Shown piece after piece: positions 50,584 to 60,757 of a stretch of DNA of 64,000 nt. This DNA is from Brevundimonas sp. GTDB lineage: Bacteria; Pseudomonadota; Alphaproteobacteria; Caulobacterales; Caulobacteraceae. The DNA is taken from the NCBI RefSeq assembly GCF_029946145.1, contig NZ_JAQSDY010000009.1, positions 1 through 64,000 of the forward strand, in the 5' to 3' direction. The position numbers and the translations under genes are program-made. Within the stretch, counting starts at the first letter, position 1. Each line of letters opens with the position of its first letter. The notes under the pieces are model-generated. The model worked only from the letters and a program-made list of their open reading frames with translations, ran no database searches and was not told where the DNA came from.

Positions 50584-52638
50584 ATGACCGCAACCACCAG
50601 GACCGCATCCCCGGCCCGAGCCTTCGATCCGCTGCTGCTCTTGATGGCGGTAGGCTTCGTCGTCGCCGTCGGGGCCCTGGCCTATCCCGCCTTCCGATCG
50701 GATCCGATGAGCGCGCCGGGGCTGGTGCTGATCTTCACGGTCGGGGCCGTGGCCCTGATCGGCCTGTTCTCCTTCACCCGCGGCGAGTCCCGCAAGCCGA
50801 TGGCCGACGCCGCCGTCGACCTGCTGGACGCCATGGCCGAGCCCGCCGCCCTGGTCTGGGCCACCGGCCAGGTGCTGGCCTTCAACGGCGCCTGGGCGGA
50901 AGCCAATGGCGCCACCACCGCCCTGCCCAAGGGCAAGTCCGCCTCGGCCCTCTACATGGCCTTCGCCCAGGCCCGCGCCGGCGAGCAGGGCCGCGCCATC
51001 GTCGTTATCGGCGACCGCGAGCAGGAGGTGCTGATCGGTCAGGCCGGGGAAGGCCGCTTCCTCGTTCGCGCCGCACCGGAGTCCGTCCTGCCTGTCGGCG
51101 CCATGTCGACCAACCGGCCCGCCACCGTTTCGAACGCCCTGGAGAGCCGCGCCATGGCCGCCGGCGCGCCGTTCGGCTCGGCCGTCATCGCCGCCGAGGA
51201 CCTGTTCGCCGGCAAGGTCGAGGAAGCCAACGCCGCCCTGTCGGTTCTGACCGGTCCCGCCGCCGCCCGCGACGCCGCCTTCGGCCACCTGTTTGACCCT
51301 GCCCTGGTGGTCGAGGCCCGGGCCAGGCTGGACGAGGGCTCATCGGGTCCGATCGAACTGGTCGCCCGCGCCTGGCCCGACAAGGTGCTGCACCTCTATG
51401 TCGCCCCCGAGGGCGACAAGCGGCGCATCTGGCTGTTCGATGTCTCGGCCCAGAAGTCGATGGAGCTGCAGCTGTCGCAGGCCCAGAAGATGCAGGCCGT
51501 GGGCCAGCTGGCCGGCGGCGTGGCCCACGACTTCAACAATCTGCTGACCGCCATCCAGCTGCAGCTCAGCGGTCTGCTGGAACGCCATCCCGTCGGCGAT
51601 CCCTCCTACGAGGGCCTGAACGAAATCCGCCAGACGGCCATCCGCGCCGCCGACCTGGTGCGCAAGCTGCTGGCCTTCTCGCGCAAGTCGACGGTGCGCC
51701 GCGAACGCCTCGACCTCGGCGAACTGGTCGGCGAGTTCGCCGTCCTGCTGCGCCGCCTGCTGCGCGAGGACGTGCGGCTGGAGACCGACTACGGTCGCGA
51801 CCTGCCGGTGGTCCTGGCCGACAAGAGCCAGCTCGAGACGGCGGTCATGAACCTCGCTGTCAACGCCCGCGACGCCATGCGCGGCGTGGTCGAGCCCGGC
51901 GCCGGCGTGGTCACCATCCGCACCGCCCGCCTGACCGCCGACGAGGCGCGGGCGCTCGGCTGGGGCAATCCCGCCACCGACGCGGTCGCCCTGATCGAGG
52001 TGACCGACAGCGGCCCCGGCGTGCCCCCCGAACTGCTCGACAAGATCTTCGAGCCCTTCTTCACCACCAAGGCGGTGAACGAGGGCACGGGCATGGGTCT
52101 GGCCACCGTCTACGGCATCGTCGAACAGGCCGGCGGCCACATAAACGTGTCGAACGCCGCCGGGGGTGGGGCGGTTTTCCGCATCTTCCTGCCCGAGGCG
52201 GCCGAGGCCGAACTGGCCGAGGTCGCGCCGGTCGAGATCAAGGTGAAGGCCCCGCGTGACCTGTCCGGCGCGGGCCGCATCCTGTTCGTCGAGGACGAGG
52301 CCGCCGTGCGCGGCATCGCCGCCCGTCTGCTGCGCCAGCGCGGCTATGAGGTCATCGAGGCCGCCGACGGCGAGGAGGCTCTGGAGCTGGCCGAACTGCA
52401 CGCCGGGACCATCGACATGATGATCTCGGACGTAATCATGCCCGGCCTCGATGGGCCTGCCCTGCTGAAGAAGGCGCGGCCCTTCCTCGGCGATGCGCCC
52501 GTCCTGTTCATCTCGGGCTATGCCGAAAGCGACTTCTCGGATCTGCTGCAGGACGAGGTCGGCGTGTCCTTCCTGCCCAAGCCGCTGGACATCAAGACCC
52601 TGGCGGAGCGTGTGAAGCAGGAGCTGCACGCGGGCTAG
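50584..52638 (+). CDS. cckA: Hybrid sensor histidine kinase/response regulator CckA
   Basis: 684 aa. Two N-terminal membrane helices (~16-38 and 46-65), a degenerate PAS-like sensor region, then the kinase: H-box [20 protein letters not shown] (His315), N-box [14 protein letters not shown]-boxes [10 protein letters not shown] and [21 protein letters not shown]-terminal receiver domain has the phospho-acceptor Asp616 in [13 protein letters not shown] and a Lys in SFLPKPLD. In Caulobacter, CckA passes phosphate through ChpT to CtrA and CpdR, controlling the cell cycle. Length and domain order match CckA. Confidence 0.92.
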   Translation: MTATTRTASPARAFDPLLLLMAVGFVVAVGALAYPAFRSDPMSAPGLVLIFTVGAVALIGLFSFTRGESRKPMADAAVDLLDAMAEPAALVWATGQVLAFNGAWAEANGATTALPKGKSASALYMAFAQARAGEQGRAIVVIGDREQEVLIGQAGEGRFLVRAAPESVLPVGAMSTNRPATVSNALESRAMAAGAPFGSAVIAAEDLFAGKVEEANAALSVLTGPAAARDAAFGHLFDPALVVEARARLDEGSSGPIELVARAWPDKVLHLYVAPEGDKRRIWLFDVSAQKSMELQLSQAQKMQAVGQLAGGVAHDFNNLLTAIQLQLSGLLERHPVGDPSYEGLNEIRQTAIRAADLVRKLLAFSRKSTVRRERLDLGELVGEFAVLLRRLLREDVRLETDYGRDLPVVLADKSQLETAVMNLAVNARDAMRGVVEPGAGVVTIRTARLTADEARALGWGNPATDAVALIEVTDSGPGVPPELLDKIFEPFFTTKAVNEGTGMGLATVYGIVEQAGGHINVSNAAGGGAVFRIFLPEAAEAELAEVAPVEIKVKAPRDLSGAGRILFVEDEAAVRGIAARLLRQRGYEVIEAADGEEALELAELHAGTIDMMISDVIMPGLDGPALLKKARPFLGDAPVLFISGYAESDFSDLLQDEVGVSFLPKPLDIKTLAERVKQELHAG

Positions 52639-52717
52639 GGGCCTGAACCAACCGTAACTTGCCAATCTTCATCCGGCGCCATCCTGTGGCGCCTCGCACC
52701 ACCGGGAGCCTGCCGCC

Positions 52718-54550
52718 ATGATCGATCGTCGCCGCCTGTTATTCACCGCCGCCGCCGGAGCCGGCCTCGCCGCCTGCGGCCAGGTTCTGGCGCAGACGCC
52801 CGCGGCCGCGGGCTCGGCCTCGGCCGCGCTCACCGCCCTGATGGACAAGGTCGTGCAGACCTTCCTGCTCGAGTCTCCCGAAACCCTGACCTCGCTGGGC
52901 ATGGACAAGGGGCCGATGGCGGCGATGAAGTCCCGGCTCGACGACCGGTCACAGGCCAAGATCGACGCCGACCGGATCGTGTTCAAGGGGCAGATGGACG
53001 AACTCAAGGCCATCGACCGGGCCGCCCTGCCCGAGACCGAAGGCGTCTATCACGACACCCTGACCTTCTTCGGCGCCACCCAGATGATGGGCGACCGCTT
53101 CCCCTATGGCGGCGGCGGCTTCGGCCCGGCGCCCTACACCATCTCCCAGCTGACCGGTTCCTATCAGGGTCTGCCCGACTTCCTCGACACCCAGCACGCG
53201 ATCGAGACCGCCGAGGACGCCGAGGCCTATCTGTCGCGCGTCGCCGCCTTCCCCGTCGCCCTGGACCAGGAAACCGCGCGGATGCAGGCCGATTTCGCGG
53301 CCGGCGCCGTGCCGCCGGACTTCATCATCGACAAGACCCTGCTGCAGCTCGCCAACCTCTATGATACCCCGGCGGGCCAGTCGGTCCTGACTACCTCCAT
53401 CGTGCGCCGGGCCGGCGAGAAGAATCTCGCCGGCGACTGGGGCGCGCGCGCCCAGCGGATCGTCGAGACCGAAGTCTATCCGGCCCTGCGCCGCCAGGCC
53501 GACGCCATGCGCGCCCGCCGCGCCGACGCCACCCATGACGCCGGCGTCTGGCGCCTGCCGGATGGCGAGGCCTATTACGACTGGGGCATCCGCAGCTACA
53601 CGACCTCGACCCTGTCGGGCGCCGAGATCCATGCCCTGGGGCTGGAACAGGTGGCCGAGCTTTCGGCTCGCGCCGACTTGCTGCTGAAGGCCCAGGGCCT
53701 GACCCAGGGTTCGGTGGGCGAACGCATCTCCGCCCTCGGCAAGGACCCGGCGCAGCTCTATCCAAACACCGACGCGGGCAAGGCCCAACTGCTGCTCGAC
53801 CTCAACGCCCAGATGGCCGACATGGCCAAACGGCTGCCGGAGTATTTCGGCCGCATCCCGACCGCCCCGGTCGAAATTCGCCGCGTGCCGACCTTTATCG
53901 AGGCGGGCGCGCCCGGCGGTTACTACAACTCCCCGGCGCTCGACGGCTCGCGGCCAGGCGCCTACTACATCAACCTGCGCGACACGGCCGAATGGCCGCG
54001 GATGCAGCTTCCGACCCTGACGTATCATGAGGCGTCGCCGGGCCATCACCACCAGATCGCCCTGCAGCAGGAACAGGCCGACCGGCCGTTGTTGATGAAG
54101 GTGCTGGGCTTCTCGGCCTATTCCGAGGGCTGGGGGCTCTACGCCGAACAGCTGGCCGACGAGATGGGTGTCTATGCCGACAACCCGATCGGCCAGATCG
54201 GCTATCTGCAATCCCTGCTGTTCCGCGCCACCCGGCTGGTCGCGGACTCGGGCCTGCACCACAAGCGCTGGAGCCGCGAACAGACCATCCGCTACATGGT
54301 CGAAACCCTCGGCGATTCCGAAACCGCGGTGACCACCGAGGTCGAGCGTTATTGCGTCTGGCCGGGCCAGGCCTCCAGCTACAAGGTCGGCCACAATAAA
54401 TGGGTCGAGTTGCGGGCCCGGGCCCAGGCCGCGCTCGGCGACCGCTTCGACATCCGCGCCTTCCACGACGCCGGCATGAACGCCGGCGGGGTGCCGCTGA
54501 TCGTACTGGACAAGATCATGTCCGACTGGATCGCGGCCCAGCGAGCCTGA
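52718..54550 (+). CDS. DUF885 metallopeptidase-like exported protein, paralogue 1
   Basis: 610 aa. Tat-type signal (IDRRRLLFTAAAGAGLAAC) with a possible lipobox LAAC. The DUF885 body carries the zinc motif HEASPGHH (437-444), preceded by SRPGAYYINLRDTAEWPRMQ and followed by FSAYSEGWGLYAEQLADEMG, where the Glu should be the third ligand. Relatives are periplasmic peptidases of unclear specificity. First of three paralogues in 7 kb. Confidence 0.85.
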   Translation: MIDRRRLLFTAAAGAGLAACGQVLAQTPAAAGSASAALTALMDKVVQTFLLESPETLTSLGMDKGPMAAMKSRLDDRSQAKIDADRIVFKGQMDELKAIDRAALPETEGVYHDTLTFFGATQMMGDRFPYGGGGFGPAPYTISQLTGSYQGLPDFLDTQHAIETAEDAEAYLSRVAAFPVALDQETARMQADFAAGAVPPDFIIDKTLLQLANLYDTPAGQSVLTTSIVRRAGEKNLAGDWGARAQRIVETEVYPALRRQADAMRARRADATHDAGVWRLPDGEAYYDWGIRSYTTSTLSGAEIHALGLEQVAELSARADLLLKAQGLTQGSVGERISALGKDPAQLYPNTDAGKAQLLLDLNAQMADMAKRLPEYFGRIPTAPVEIRRVPTFIEAGAPGGYYNSPALDGSRPGAYYINLRDTAEWPRMQLPTLTYHEASPGHHHQIALQQEQADRPLLMKVLGFSAYSEGWGLYAEQLADEMGVYADNPIGQIGYLQSLLFRATRLVADSGLHHKRWSREQTIRYMVETLGDSETAVTTEVERYCVWPGQASSYKVGHNKWVELRARAQAALGDRFDIRAFHDAGMNAGGVPLIVLDKIMSDWIAAQRA

Positions 54551-54563
54551 ACCCGAGACCCTT

Positions 54564-54591
54564 CCATCCGGCTCGCAAGCGGGCCGGATGG
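54564..54591 (+). terminator. Hairpin between DUF885 paralogues 1 and 2
   Basis: CCATCCGGC (54564-54572) and GCCGGATGG (54583-54591), a perfect 9-bp stem with a 10-base loop, 14 bases after the stop. No T-run, so it is an attenuator or mRNA-stabilising element rather than a strong terminator. Confidence 0.4.
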
Positions 54592-54617
54592 ACAGCCGCG
54601 CCAAGCAGGAGTTTTCC

Positions 54618-56411
54618 ATGATCGACCGTCGCCGCCTGATGCTTTCCGCCGCCGGCCTTGGCCTGATGGCGGCTCTGCCCGTCGCCGCCCAAACCCCGGC
54701 GATGTCCGAGGCGGACGCCCGGCTGGACGCCATGCTGACCCGCTGGTTCAACGAGAACGTCGACCTGTCGCCGGAATACGCCACCAACCTCGGCCTCGAC
54801 CGGGACGCCCGCGCGCCTCTGTCGGGCCAGTTGCGGCAGGTCGGGCTGGCCGATGCCGAGGCCGACCGCGTTCGCTCCCGCGCCCGCTGGGCAGAGATAC
54901 AGACGGTGTCGGCGGAGGGGCTGTCGGATCAGGCGAAGGTCTCGCTGGCCGTCTATCGCTTCACGGCGGAGGGCGCGGCGCGGGCGGCGGACATCCCGTA
55001 CGGCGGGGGCATCGGTCCCTATGTCGTGACCCAGCGGTCGGGGGCCTATTTCTCCGTGCCGGATTTCATGGCCAACCAGCACCGGCTTGAGACCGAGGCC
55101 GACGCGGAAGCCTTCATCTCGCGGCTGTCCGCCTTCGCCCGGGTGCTGGATCAGGAGACCGAGCGGATCACGGCCGACGCGGCCCTGGGCGTCATGCTGC
55201 CCGGCTTCCTGATGGACAAGACCCTGACCCAGCTGCGGACGCTGCGCGACACTCCGGCCTACGACATGTCCATGATCCAGGCGCTGATCCGCAAGACGGA
55301 CGAGCGCGACATGATCGGCGACTGGGGCGCCCAGGCGGCCAGTGTGGTCGATACCGAGATCAAGCCGGCCCTCGCTCGCCAGATCGCGGTCTTCGAGGCT
55401 CAGCGCCCGAACGCCACGGAGGACGCGGGCGCCTGGAAACTGCCGCAGGGCGACAAGACCTATGCCCTGGCCCTGCGCGCCTACACCACTACCGACTACG
55501 ACGCCCAGGCCATCCACGACATCGGCCTGGAGCAGGTCGCCTCCATCCAGGCCGAGATCGACACGATCCTGAAGGGACTGGGCATGGCCGAAGGCTCGGT
55601 CGGCGAGCGGATCAAGAGGCTCAGCGAGGACCCGCAATACCTGTGGCCCAATACGGACGAGGCCAAGGTCGAGCTGATCGGTTCGCTGAACGAGCAGATG
55701 GCGGCGCTCAAGCCGCTGCTCCCGCGCGTGTTCAACACCCTGCCCACGGCCGCCGTGGAAATTCGCCGCGTGCCGCCGGCCATCGAGCTGGGAGCGCCGG
55801 GCGGCTATTATCAGGCCGCGTCGCTGGATGGTTCACGGCCGGGCGCCTACTACATCAACCTGTCCAACACCGCGAACTGGCCCAAATGGGGTCTGCCGAC
55901 CCTGACCTATCACGAGGCGTCGCCCGGTCACCATTTCCAGATCACCGTGGCGCGCGAGGCGGGCAGCCTGCCCATCTATCGCCGCGTCGCCGGCAATTCG
56001 GCCTTCAATGAAGGCTGGGCCCTGTACGCCGAGCGCGTCGCCGCGGACGACCTGGACGTCTATGCGGGCAATCCGCTGGGCCGGGTGGGCTATCTTCAAT
56101 CCTACCTGTTCCGCGCCGTCCGCCTGGTGGTCGACACCGGCTTGCATCATAAGCGCTGGAGCCGCGATCAGGCCATCCGCTACATGATCGACGAATGCGG
56201 CGAGCCGCCCGAGTCCGCCGAGAAGGAGATCGACCGCTACTGTGTCTCCATCGGTCAGGCCTGCTCGTACAAGCTGGGCCAGACCGTGATCGCCCGCCTG
56301 CGCGCCGAGGCCGAGGCCCGTCCCGGCTTCGATCTCAAGACCTTCCACGACCGTGTGCTGCTGAACGGCTCGGTGCCGCTGGCGGTGCTGGAAGGGTTGA
56401 TGCGGGGCTAG
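54618..56411 (+). CDS. DUF885 metallopeptidase-like exported protein, paralogue 2
   Basis: 597 aa from the ATG at 54618 (CAGGAG upstream). Tat-type signal (IDRRRLMLSAAGLGLMAALP VAAQ), no lipobox. The zinc motif HEASPGHH and NEGWALYAERVAADDL are conserved, with GSRPGAYYINLSNTANWPKW before them. Probably a free periplasmic peptidase. Its stop codon overlaps that of the convergent LysR gene by 2 bases within the shared CTAG. Confidence 0.85.
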   Translation: MIDRRRLMLSAAGLGLMAALPVAAQTPAMSEADARLDAMLTRWFNENVDLSPEYATNLGLDRDARAPLSGQLRQVGLADAEADRVRSRARWAEIQTVSAEGLSDQAKVSLAVYRFTAEGAARAADIPYGGGIGPYVVTQRSGAYFSVPDFMANQHRLETEADAEAFISRLSAFARVLDQETERITADAALGVMLPGFLMDKTLTQLRTLRDTPAYDMSMIQALIRKTDERDMIGDWGAQAASVVDTEIKPALARQIAVFEAQRPNATEDAGAWKLPQGDKTYALALRAYTTTDYDAQAIHDIGLEQVASIQAEIDTILKGLGMAEGSVGERIKRLSEDPQYLWPNTDEAKVELIGSLNEQMAALKPLLPRVFNTLPTAAVEIRRVPPAIELGAPGGYYQAASLDGSRPGAYYINLSNTANWPKWGLPTLTYHEASPGHHFQITVAREAGSLPIYRRVAGNSAFNEGWALYAERVAADDLDVYAGNPLGRVGYLQSYLFRAVRLVVDTGLHHKRWSRDQAIRYMIDECGEPPESAEKEIDRYCVSIGQACSYKLGQTVIARLRAEAEARPGFDLKTFHDRVLLNGSVPLAVLEGLMRG

Positions 56412-57322
56412 AGGCTGGCTCGGGCCGCGACGATCGTCGGGTCGGCGTCGGCCTGGGCGGCCAGCCATTCGCGGAAGCGCGCGATCTTGGGCGATCGCCG
56501 GCGGCCCTCGGGCCAGACCAGATAGTAGCCGGTGTGGAACGACACCGACTGGGCGAAGGGCCGAACCAGCAGACCGTTCCGGAGCTCGCGCGCGAACAGG
56601 ATGGGCGAGGCCAGCGCCACGCCCTGGTCGCCCAGCGCGGCCGCGACCTCCAGCACCTGATAGTCCGCGGTCAGACGGCTCATGGGCTGGGTTCCGCCGC
56701 TGACGCCGGCCGCGGCGAACCAGGCGGCCCATTCCTTCTCCATACCGATGCGGGGCGCATCCAGCAGGTCGGCGGGCTGGGTCAGCTTCAGCCGCTCCGC
56801 CATGGCCGGGCTGCAAACGGGCGTGAAAACGCTGGGCATCAGCAGCTGGCTTTCCATTCCCGACCAGTCGCCGGAGCCGGAGCGGATGCCGACATCGAAC
56901 CCCTCGCGCGACAGGTCGAGCAGGTTGGGATTGGTGTCCAGCCGCACCGCCAGCCCGGGGTTGGCCACCTGGAACGCCCCCAGGCGCGGGGCCAGCCACT
57001 GCGCCGCCAGGGAGGCGAGGGTGGTGATCGACAGGATGTGCTCGTCGGCCTCGGTCAGGTCGCTGACAGCGCGGCGCAGGAGGGTCATCGCTTCGGTGGC
57101 CGCCCGCGACAGCCGTTCCCCGCCGTCGGTCGGCTGAACCTCGCGCGGCAGCCGCCGGAACAGGCTCTGGCCCAGCCGGCCCTCAAGCGCCTTGATCTGC
57201 CAGCTGACCGCGGCCTGGGTCATGCCCAGCTCTTCGGCCGCGCGGGTGAAGCTCTTCAGGCGGGCGGCGGCCTCGAACACGCGGATGGAGGCGAGGGGGA
57301 TGCCGGCAAGGGGATCGGCCAT
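56408..57322 (-). CDS. LysR-family regulator, GcvA-like
   Basis: 304 aa. N-terminal winged helix (LASIRVFEAAARLKSFTRAA, EELGMTQAAVSWQIKALEGR, LFRRLPREVQPT), then a periplasmic-binding-like effector domain (LARLAVRLDTNPNLLDLSRE-type region, DVGIRSGSGDWSGM, GVALASPILFARELRNGLLV). The closest look is GcvA/AmpR-type. It is divergent from the 43-aa gene and convergent with DUF885 paralogue 2, so either could be its target. Confidence 0.88.
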   Translation of the reverse strand: MADPLAGIPLASIRVFEAAARLKSFTRAAEELGMTQAAVSWQIKALEGRLGQSLFRRLPREVQPTDGGERLSRAATEAMTLLRRAVSDLTEADEHILSITTLASLAAQWLAPRLGAFQVANPGLAVRLDTNPNLLDLSREGFDVGIRSGSGDWSGMESQLLMPSVFTPVCSPAMAERLKLTQPADLLDAPRIGMEKEWAAWFAAAGVSGGTQPMSRLTADYQVLEVAAALGDQGVALASPILFARELRNGLLVRPFAQSVSFHTGYYLVWPEGRRRSPKIARFREWLAAQADADPTIVAARASL

Positions 57323-57421
57323 AAGCGAACCTTATGTGAGACGCCTACAATCTGGTTTGTGACGCGCCCCTGTCAAGCCCATCTTGTTCTCATCAGCAAA
57401 GGACGGCCAGAGGAGGCCACG

Positions 57422-57553
57422 ATGGAAGAGATGCATCACACCCATAAGGAGCCTGCATGGGGCTGGGTCTCGGTCCTGCAGGACTGGCGTCGCAGCCGGA
57501 CCCGCCAGCGCCTGCGCACTCCGGAGCGCATCATCACGCCCTGGAGCCGCTGA
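57422..57553 (+). CDS. 43-aa small protein divergent from LysR gene
   Basis: ATG at 57422 preceded by a perfect AGGAGG at good spacing. The product is MEEMHHTHKEPAWGWVSVLQ, DWRRSRTRQRLRTPERIITPW, SR. The Trp plus Arg-rich helix (WVSVLQDWRRSRTRQRL) is reminiscent of DUF1127-type small proteins. Divergence from LysR suggests it is the regulated target. No family can be named with certainty. Confidence 0.55.
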   Translation: MEEMHHTHKEPAWGWVSVLQDWRRSRTRQRLRTPERIITPWSR

Positions 57554-57776
57554 GGCATCTCCCCCCCATCCGATCTGCCGCAGGCGAAATTCCCTTCTCC
57601 CACGCATGACTGTCGGCCCTCCTCCCCCTCCGATGGGTGATGGGTCGAGGCCCGGATCCTGGAGTCTCCTGCTCCCGGGATCCGGGCTGAGCCGTGTCCG
57701 GCGTTGAGCGTCGGCTCCGGGCTTGTCAGGCGGATTGTCCCGCGCGAGGGTGCGGCGTCCGTTTGAGGGGAAATCC

Positions 57777-59621
57777 ATGATCAGTCGCCGTCGCCTGTTG
57801 ACGTCCGCCGCCGGCGGCATGGGGCTACTCGCCCTTCCCGCCATCGCCCGCGCGGGCGTTCCGGCGTGGCAGGGCGAGGCAAGGTCCCGGGCCCGCGCCC
57901 TCTATGACGTCATCTTCGAAGGCGTCCTTGAAGCCTCGCCGACGGGAGCCACCAGCCTGGGGCTGGATGCCGGTCCCCACGCCGCCCTGAAATCCCGCCT
58001 CGACAGCCGCAGCTACGCCGACCGGCTGAACATATTCAAACCGATGGTCGAGGCCCGCCCGGCCCTGGCCGCCATCGACGCCTCGGGTCTGACCGGGCGC
58101 GACCGTTCGGACTACGACAGCGTGGTCTGGATGGCCGACCGTTCGGCGGAGATTGCCGCCTTCCCCTTCGGGGGCGTCGACAGCTACGGCTATCCCTGCC
58201 CCTATGTCGTCAGCCAGTTGACGGGCCTCTATCAGGCCGTTCCGGATTTCCTGGACAGCCAGCATTCCGTCGCCACGGCGGCCGACGCCGAGGCCTATCT
58301 CTCGCGGCTTGAGAGCTTCGCCGAAGGGCTGAATCACGAGACTGCGCGGTCAGCCTCGGATGCGGCCGAGCATGGCGTCGTTCCCCCTGACTTCGTGATC
58401 AACAAGGCCCTGACCCAGCTTCGCGCCCTGCGCCGCGAAACGGGGGAGGGCGCGGCCCTGGTCCAGTCCCTTGTCCGCAAGACCGCCGAGGCCGGGGTCG
58501 CCGGCGACTGGGCCCGACGGGCGGCGGCTCTTGTCGACGGGCCAGTCGCGGTCGCGCTGGACGCCCAGATCGCGCAGATGGAGCGCCATCTTCCGAACGC
58601 CTCTCACGACGCCGGGATCGGCGCGCGCCCGAACGGCGAGGCCTATTACAATCTCTGTCTCCGGTTCCAGACCTCGACAGGCCTGACCCCGAGGGAAGCC
58701 CATCAGGTCGGCCTGGATCAGGTGGCCCGGATCGAGGCCCTGGCGGATCCGTTGTTGCGGCAGCGTGGCTATACGGAGGGTTCGGTCGGTGCGCGGCTGA
58801 CCGCCTTCGGCCAGGAGCCCCGATACCTCTATCCGAACACGGACGACGGGCGGGCCGCGCTGCTGGCTGATCTCAATCGGCAGGTCGCCGCGATCGAGGC
58901 GCGTCTGCCCGACGTCTTCGAACGCCTGCCCCGCGCGCGGGTCGAGGTGCGCCGGGTGCCGCCGTCCATCGAGTTGGGCGCGCCGCGTGGTTATGCCCAG
59001 AGTCCGTCGCTGGATGGGTCGCGGCCGGGCGCCTACTACATCAACCTGGTGGACACGGCGATCTGGCCGCGCTGGGCCTTGCCGACGCTGACCTATCACG
59101 AGAGCCTGCCGGGCCATCACCTTCAGGGCGCCCTGGCGCTCGAGGCCACCGACACGCCGTTGCTGCACAAGTCACTGGGCTTCAACGCCTATGGCGAGGG
59201 CTGGGGCCTGTACGCCGAGCAACTGGCCGACGAGCTGGGCATGTACGACGACTTCACGGAGGGGAAGCTGGGTTATCACCAGTCGTTCCTGTACCGCGCC
59301 GCGCGCATCGTCATCGACACCGGCATCCATGCGCTGGGCTGGAGCCGGGAACAGGCCATCCGCTACATGATCGAGACGGTGGGCCTGGCTCCCGGTGCGG
59401 CCGAGAGCGAGATCGAGCGCTACTGCGTCTGGCCCGGCCAGGCCTGCGGCTACAAGATCGGCCACACCGAGATCGACCGCCTCCGCACCATGGCCCGCGA
59501 GCGCACCGGCGACCGGTTCGACATCAAGAGCTTCCACTCGGCGGTGCTGGACGGCGGGGCCATGCCGTTGGAGGTGCTGGGCCGGGTGGTCGATCAGTGG
59601 GTGGCGGCGCGTCTGGCCTGA
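57777..59621 (+). CDS. DUF885 metallopeptidase-like exported protein, paralogue 3
   Basis: 614 aa from the ATG at 57777 (GAGGGG upstream). Tat-type signal (ISRRRLLTSAAGGMGLLALP), zinc motif TYHESLPGHH and FNAYGEGWGLYAEQLADELG; the Ala-Ser of the other two paralogues is Ser-Leu here. The C-terminal CVWPGQACGYKIGHTEIDRL is shared with paralogue 1 (CVWPGQASSYKVGHNKW). Probably periplasmic, with its own promoter in the 220-base gap upstream. Confidence 0.85.
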   Translation: MISRRRLLTSAAGGMGLLALPAIARAGVPAWQGEARSRARALYDVIFEGVLEASPTGATSLGLDAGPHAALKSRLDSRSYADRLNIFKPMVEARPALAAIDASGLTGRDRSDYDSVVWMADRSAEIAAFPFGGVDSYGYPCPYVVSQLTGLYQAVPDFLDSQHSVATAADAEAYLSRLESFAEGLNHETARSASDAAEHGVVPPDFVINKALTQLRALRRETGEGAALVQSLVRKTAEAGVAGDWARRAAALVDGPVAVALDAQIAQMERHLPNASHDAGIGARPNGEAYYNLCLRFQTSTGLTPREAHQVGLDQVARIEALADPLLRQRGYTEGSVGARLTAFGQEPRYLYPNTDDGRAALLADLNRQVAAIEARLPDVFERLPRARVEVRRVPPSIELGAPRGYAQSPSLDGSRPGAYYINLVDTAIWPRWALPTLTYHESLPGHHLQGALALEATDTPLLHKSLGFNAYGEGWGLYAEQLADELGMYDDFTEGKLGYHQSFLYRAARIVIDTGIHALGWSREQAIRYMIETVGLAPGAAESEIERYCVWPGQACGYKIGHTEIDRLRTMARERTGDRFDIKSFHSAVLDGGAMPLEVLGRVVDQWVAARLA

Positions 59622-59650
59622 GGCGAGTCCGGTCGGACGGCGAAAAACAC

Positions 59651-59686
59651 AGTCTACTGAGTCTACAGAGTCTACTGAGTCCACTG
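59651..59686. repeat. 9-bp tandem repeat, four units
   Basis: Four copies of AGTCTACTG with small variations (AGTCTACTG, AGTCTACAG, AGTCTACTG, AGTCCACTG), in the gap between two convergent genes. Possibly slippage-prone; no role evident. Confidence 0.7.
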
Positions 59687-59848
59687 CGTCCGGAGATTCC
59701 ATTGTGGAGGCTTTCTCCACATTCGATTGTCAAAGACCGGACCCGACGGGTTCGCTCAGTGAAGCATGCGCCTGCGTCAATTATGGACGTAGGCTGGCGG
59801 CTTTTTTGAGTTTCCATTGTCACCCCGGACGCCGACCTCACACCGGAG

Positions 59849-60757
59849 CTAGTCGCGCACGGTCCAGCCGTCGGCCTCGCGCAAGGCGTTGTGGATCGCA
59901 GTCGCTGCAATGGCGGCTTCCGCGCCGGCGACCGCGATCTGGTTCAGGCCCCGGACCACGTCGCCCGCGGCGTAGAGACCTTTCACGCTGGTCGCCTGAT
60001 GCGCATCGACGAACAGCCGTCCGTCCTCGCCGACCCGCGCATCCAGCGCCTCGGCCAGGTCCGCGTTGGGCGAGGTCCCGAGCGCCGAATAGACCAGGTC
60101 GAAGCTGCGGAATGTTCCGCCCCAGCTGAGGGCGGTGACCCGGTCGCCCTCGAGCCGGACGTTGTCGATCGGCGCGCGGATCAGTTCGATCCCCAACCGC
60201 GCCATCTCCTCATGTTCGGTCAGGGCCTCGGCCGGGCCGACGTGGATCAGGGTCACCCGGTCGGAATAGGTGCGCAGGAAGGCCGCCTCGCGCACCCCCT
60301 TGTCATCGTCGCCGATCACCGCGACCGCCTTGTCGATGGCTTCGTAGCCGTCGCAGATCGGACAGATGCGGACCAGGGCCCGCTCGATGGCGCGCTCGAC
60401 GCCGGGCAGATCAGGGTGGTGATCGACCACGCCGGTGGCCAGCAGGACCGCCCGGATCCGCAGGTCGCGGCCGTTCAGCCGGGCGATGAAGCCGTCGCCG
60501 TCGCGCGTCAGGCTTTCGACCTGTCCGCCCTCGACGACCGCGCCGTACTCCGTCGCCTGTTCGGTCATACGTTTCAGGATGGCGTCGCCGGTGATGCCGC
60601 TGGGGAATCCCGGCATGTTGTGGCTGAGCGGTATCCAGCAGGCCCGGGACGCGCCGCCGTCGGCGACGAGCACGCGCCGCCGGAACCGCGCCAGATAGGT
60701 GGCCGCCGTCAGGCCGGCGGGGCCGGCGCCGACGATCAGGACCTCGGGCTCGTTCAC
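59849..60757 (-). CDS. NAD(P)/FAD-dependent oxidoreductase, thioredoxin-reductase-like
   Basis: 302 aa from the GTG at 60757, coupled to the preceding gene by a GTGA overlap. FAD motif VLIVGAGPAGLTAATYLARF, then ATGVVDHHP, a CPICDG dithiol-like motif (~130), the NAD(P) site VAVIGDDDKGV, and the C-terminal GLYAAGDVVRGLNQIAVAG. The Cys pair is CPIC rather than the CATC of true TrxB, so it belongs to the TrxR-like oxidoreductase group of unknown electron acceptor. Confidence 0.85.
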   Translation of the reverse strand: MNEPEVLIVGAGPAGLTAATYLARFRRRVLVADGGASRACWIPLSHNMPGFPSGITGDAILKRMTEQATEYGAVVEGGQVESLTRDGDGFIARLNGRDLRIRAVLLATGVVDHHPDLPGVERAIERALVRICPICDGYEAIDKAVAVIGDDDKGVREAAFLRTYSDRVTLIHVGPAEALTEHEEMARLGIELIRAPIDNVRLEGDRVTALSWGGTFRSFDLVYSALGTSPNADLAEALDARVGEDGRLFVDAHQATSVKGLYAAGDVVRGLNQIAVAGAEAAIAATAIHNALREADGWTVRD

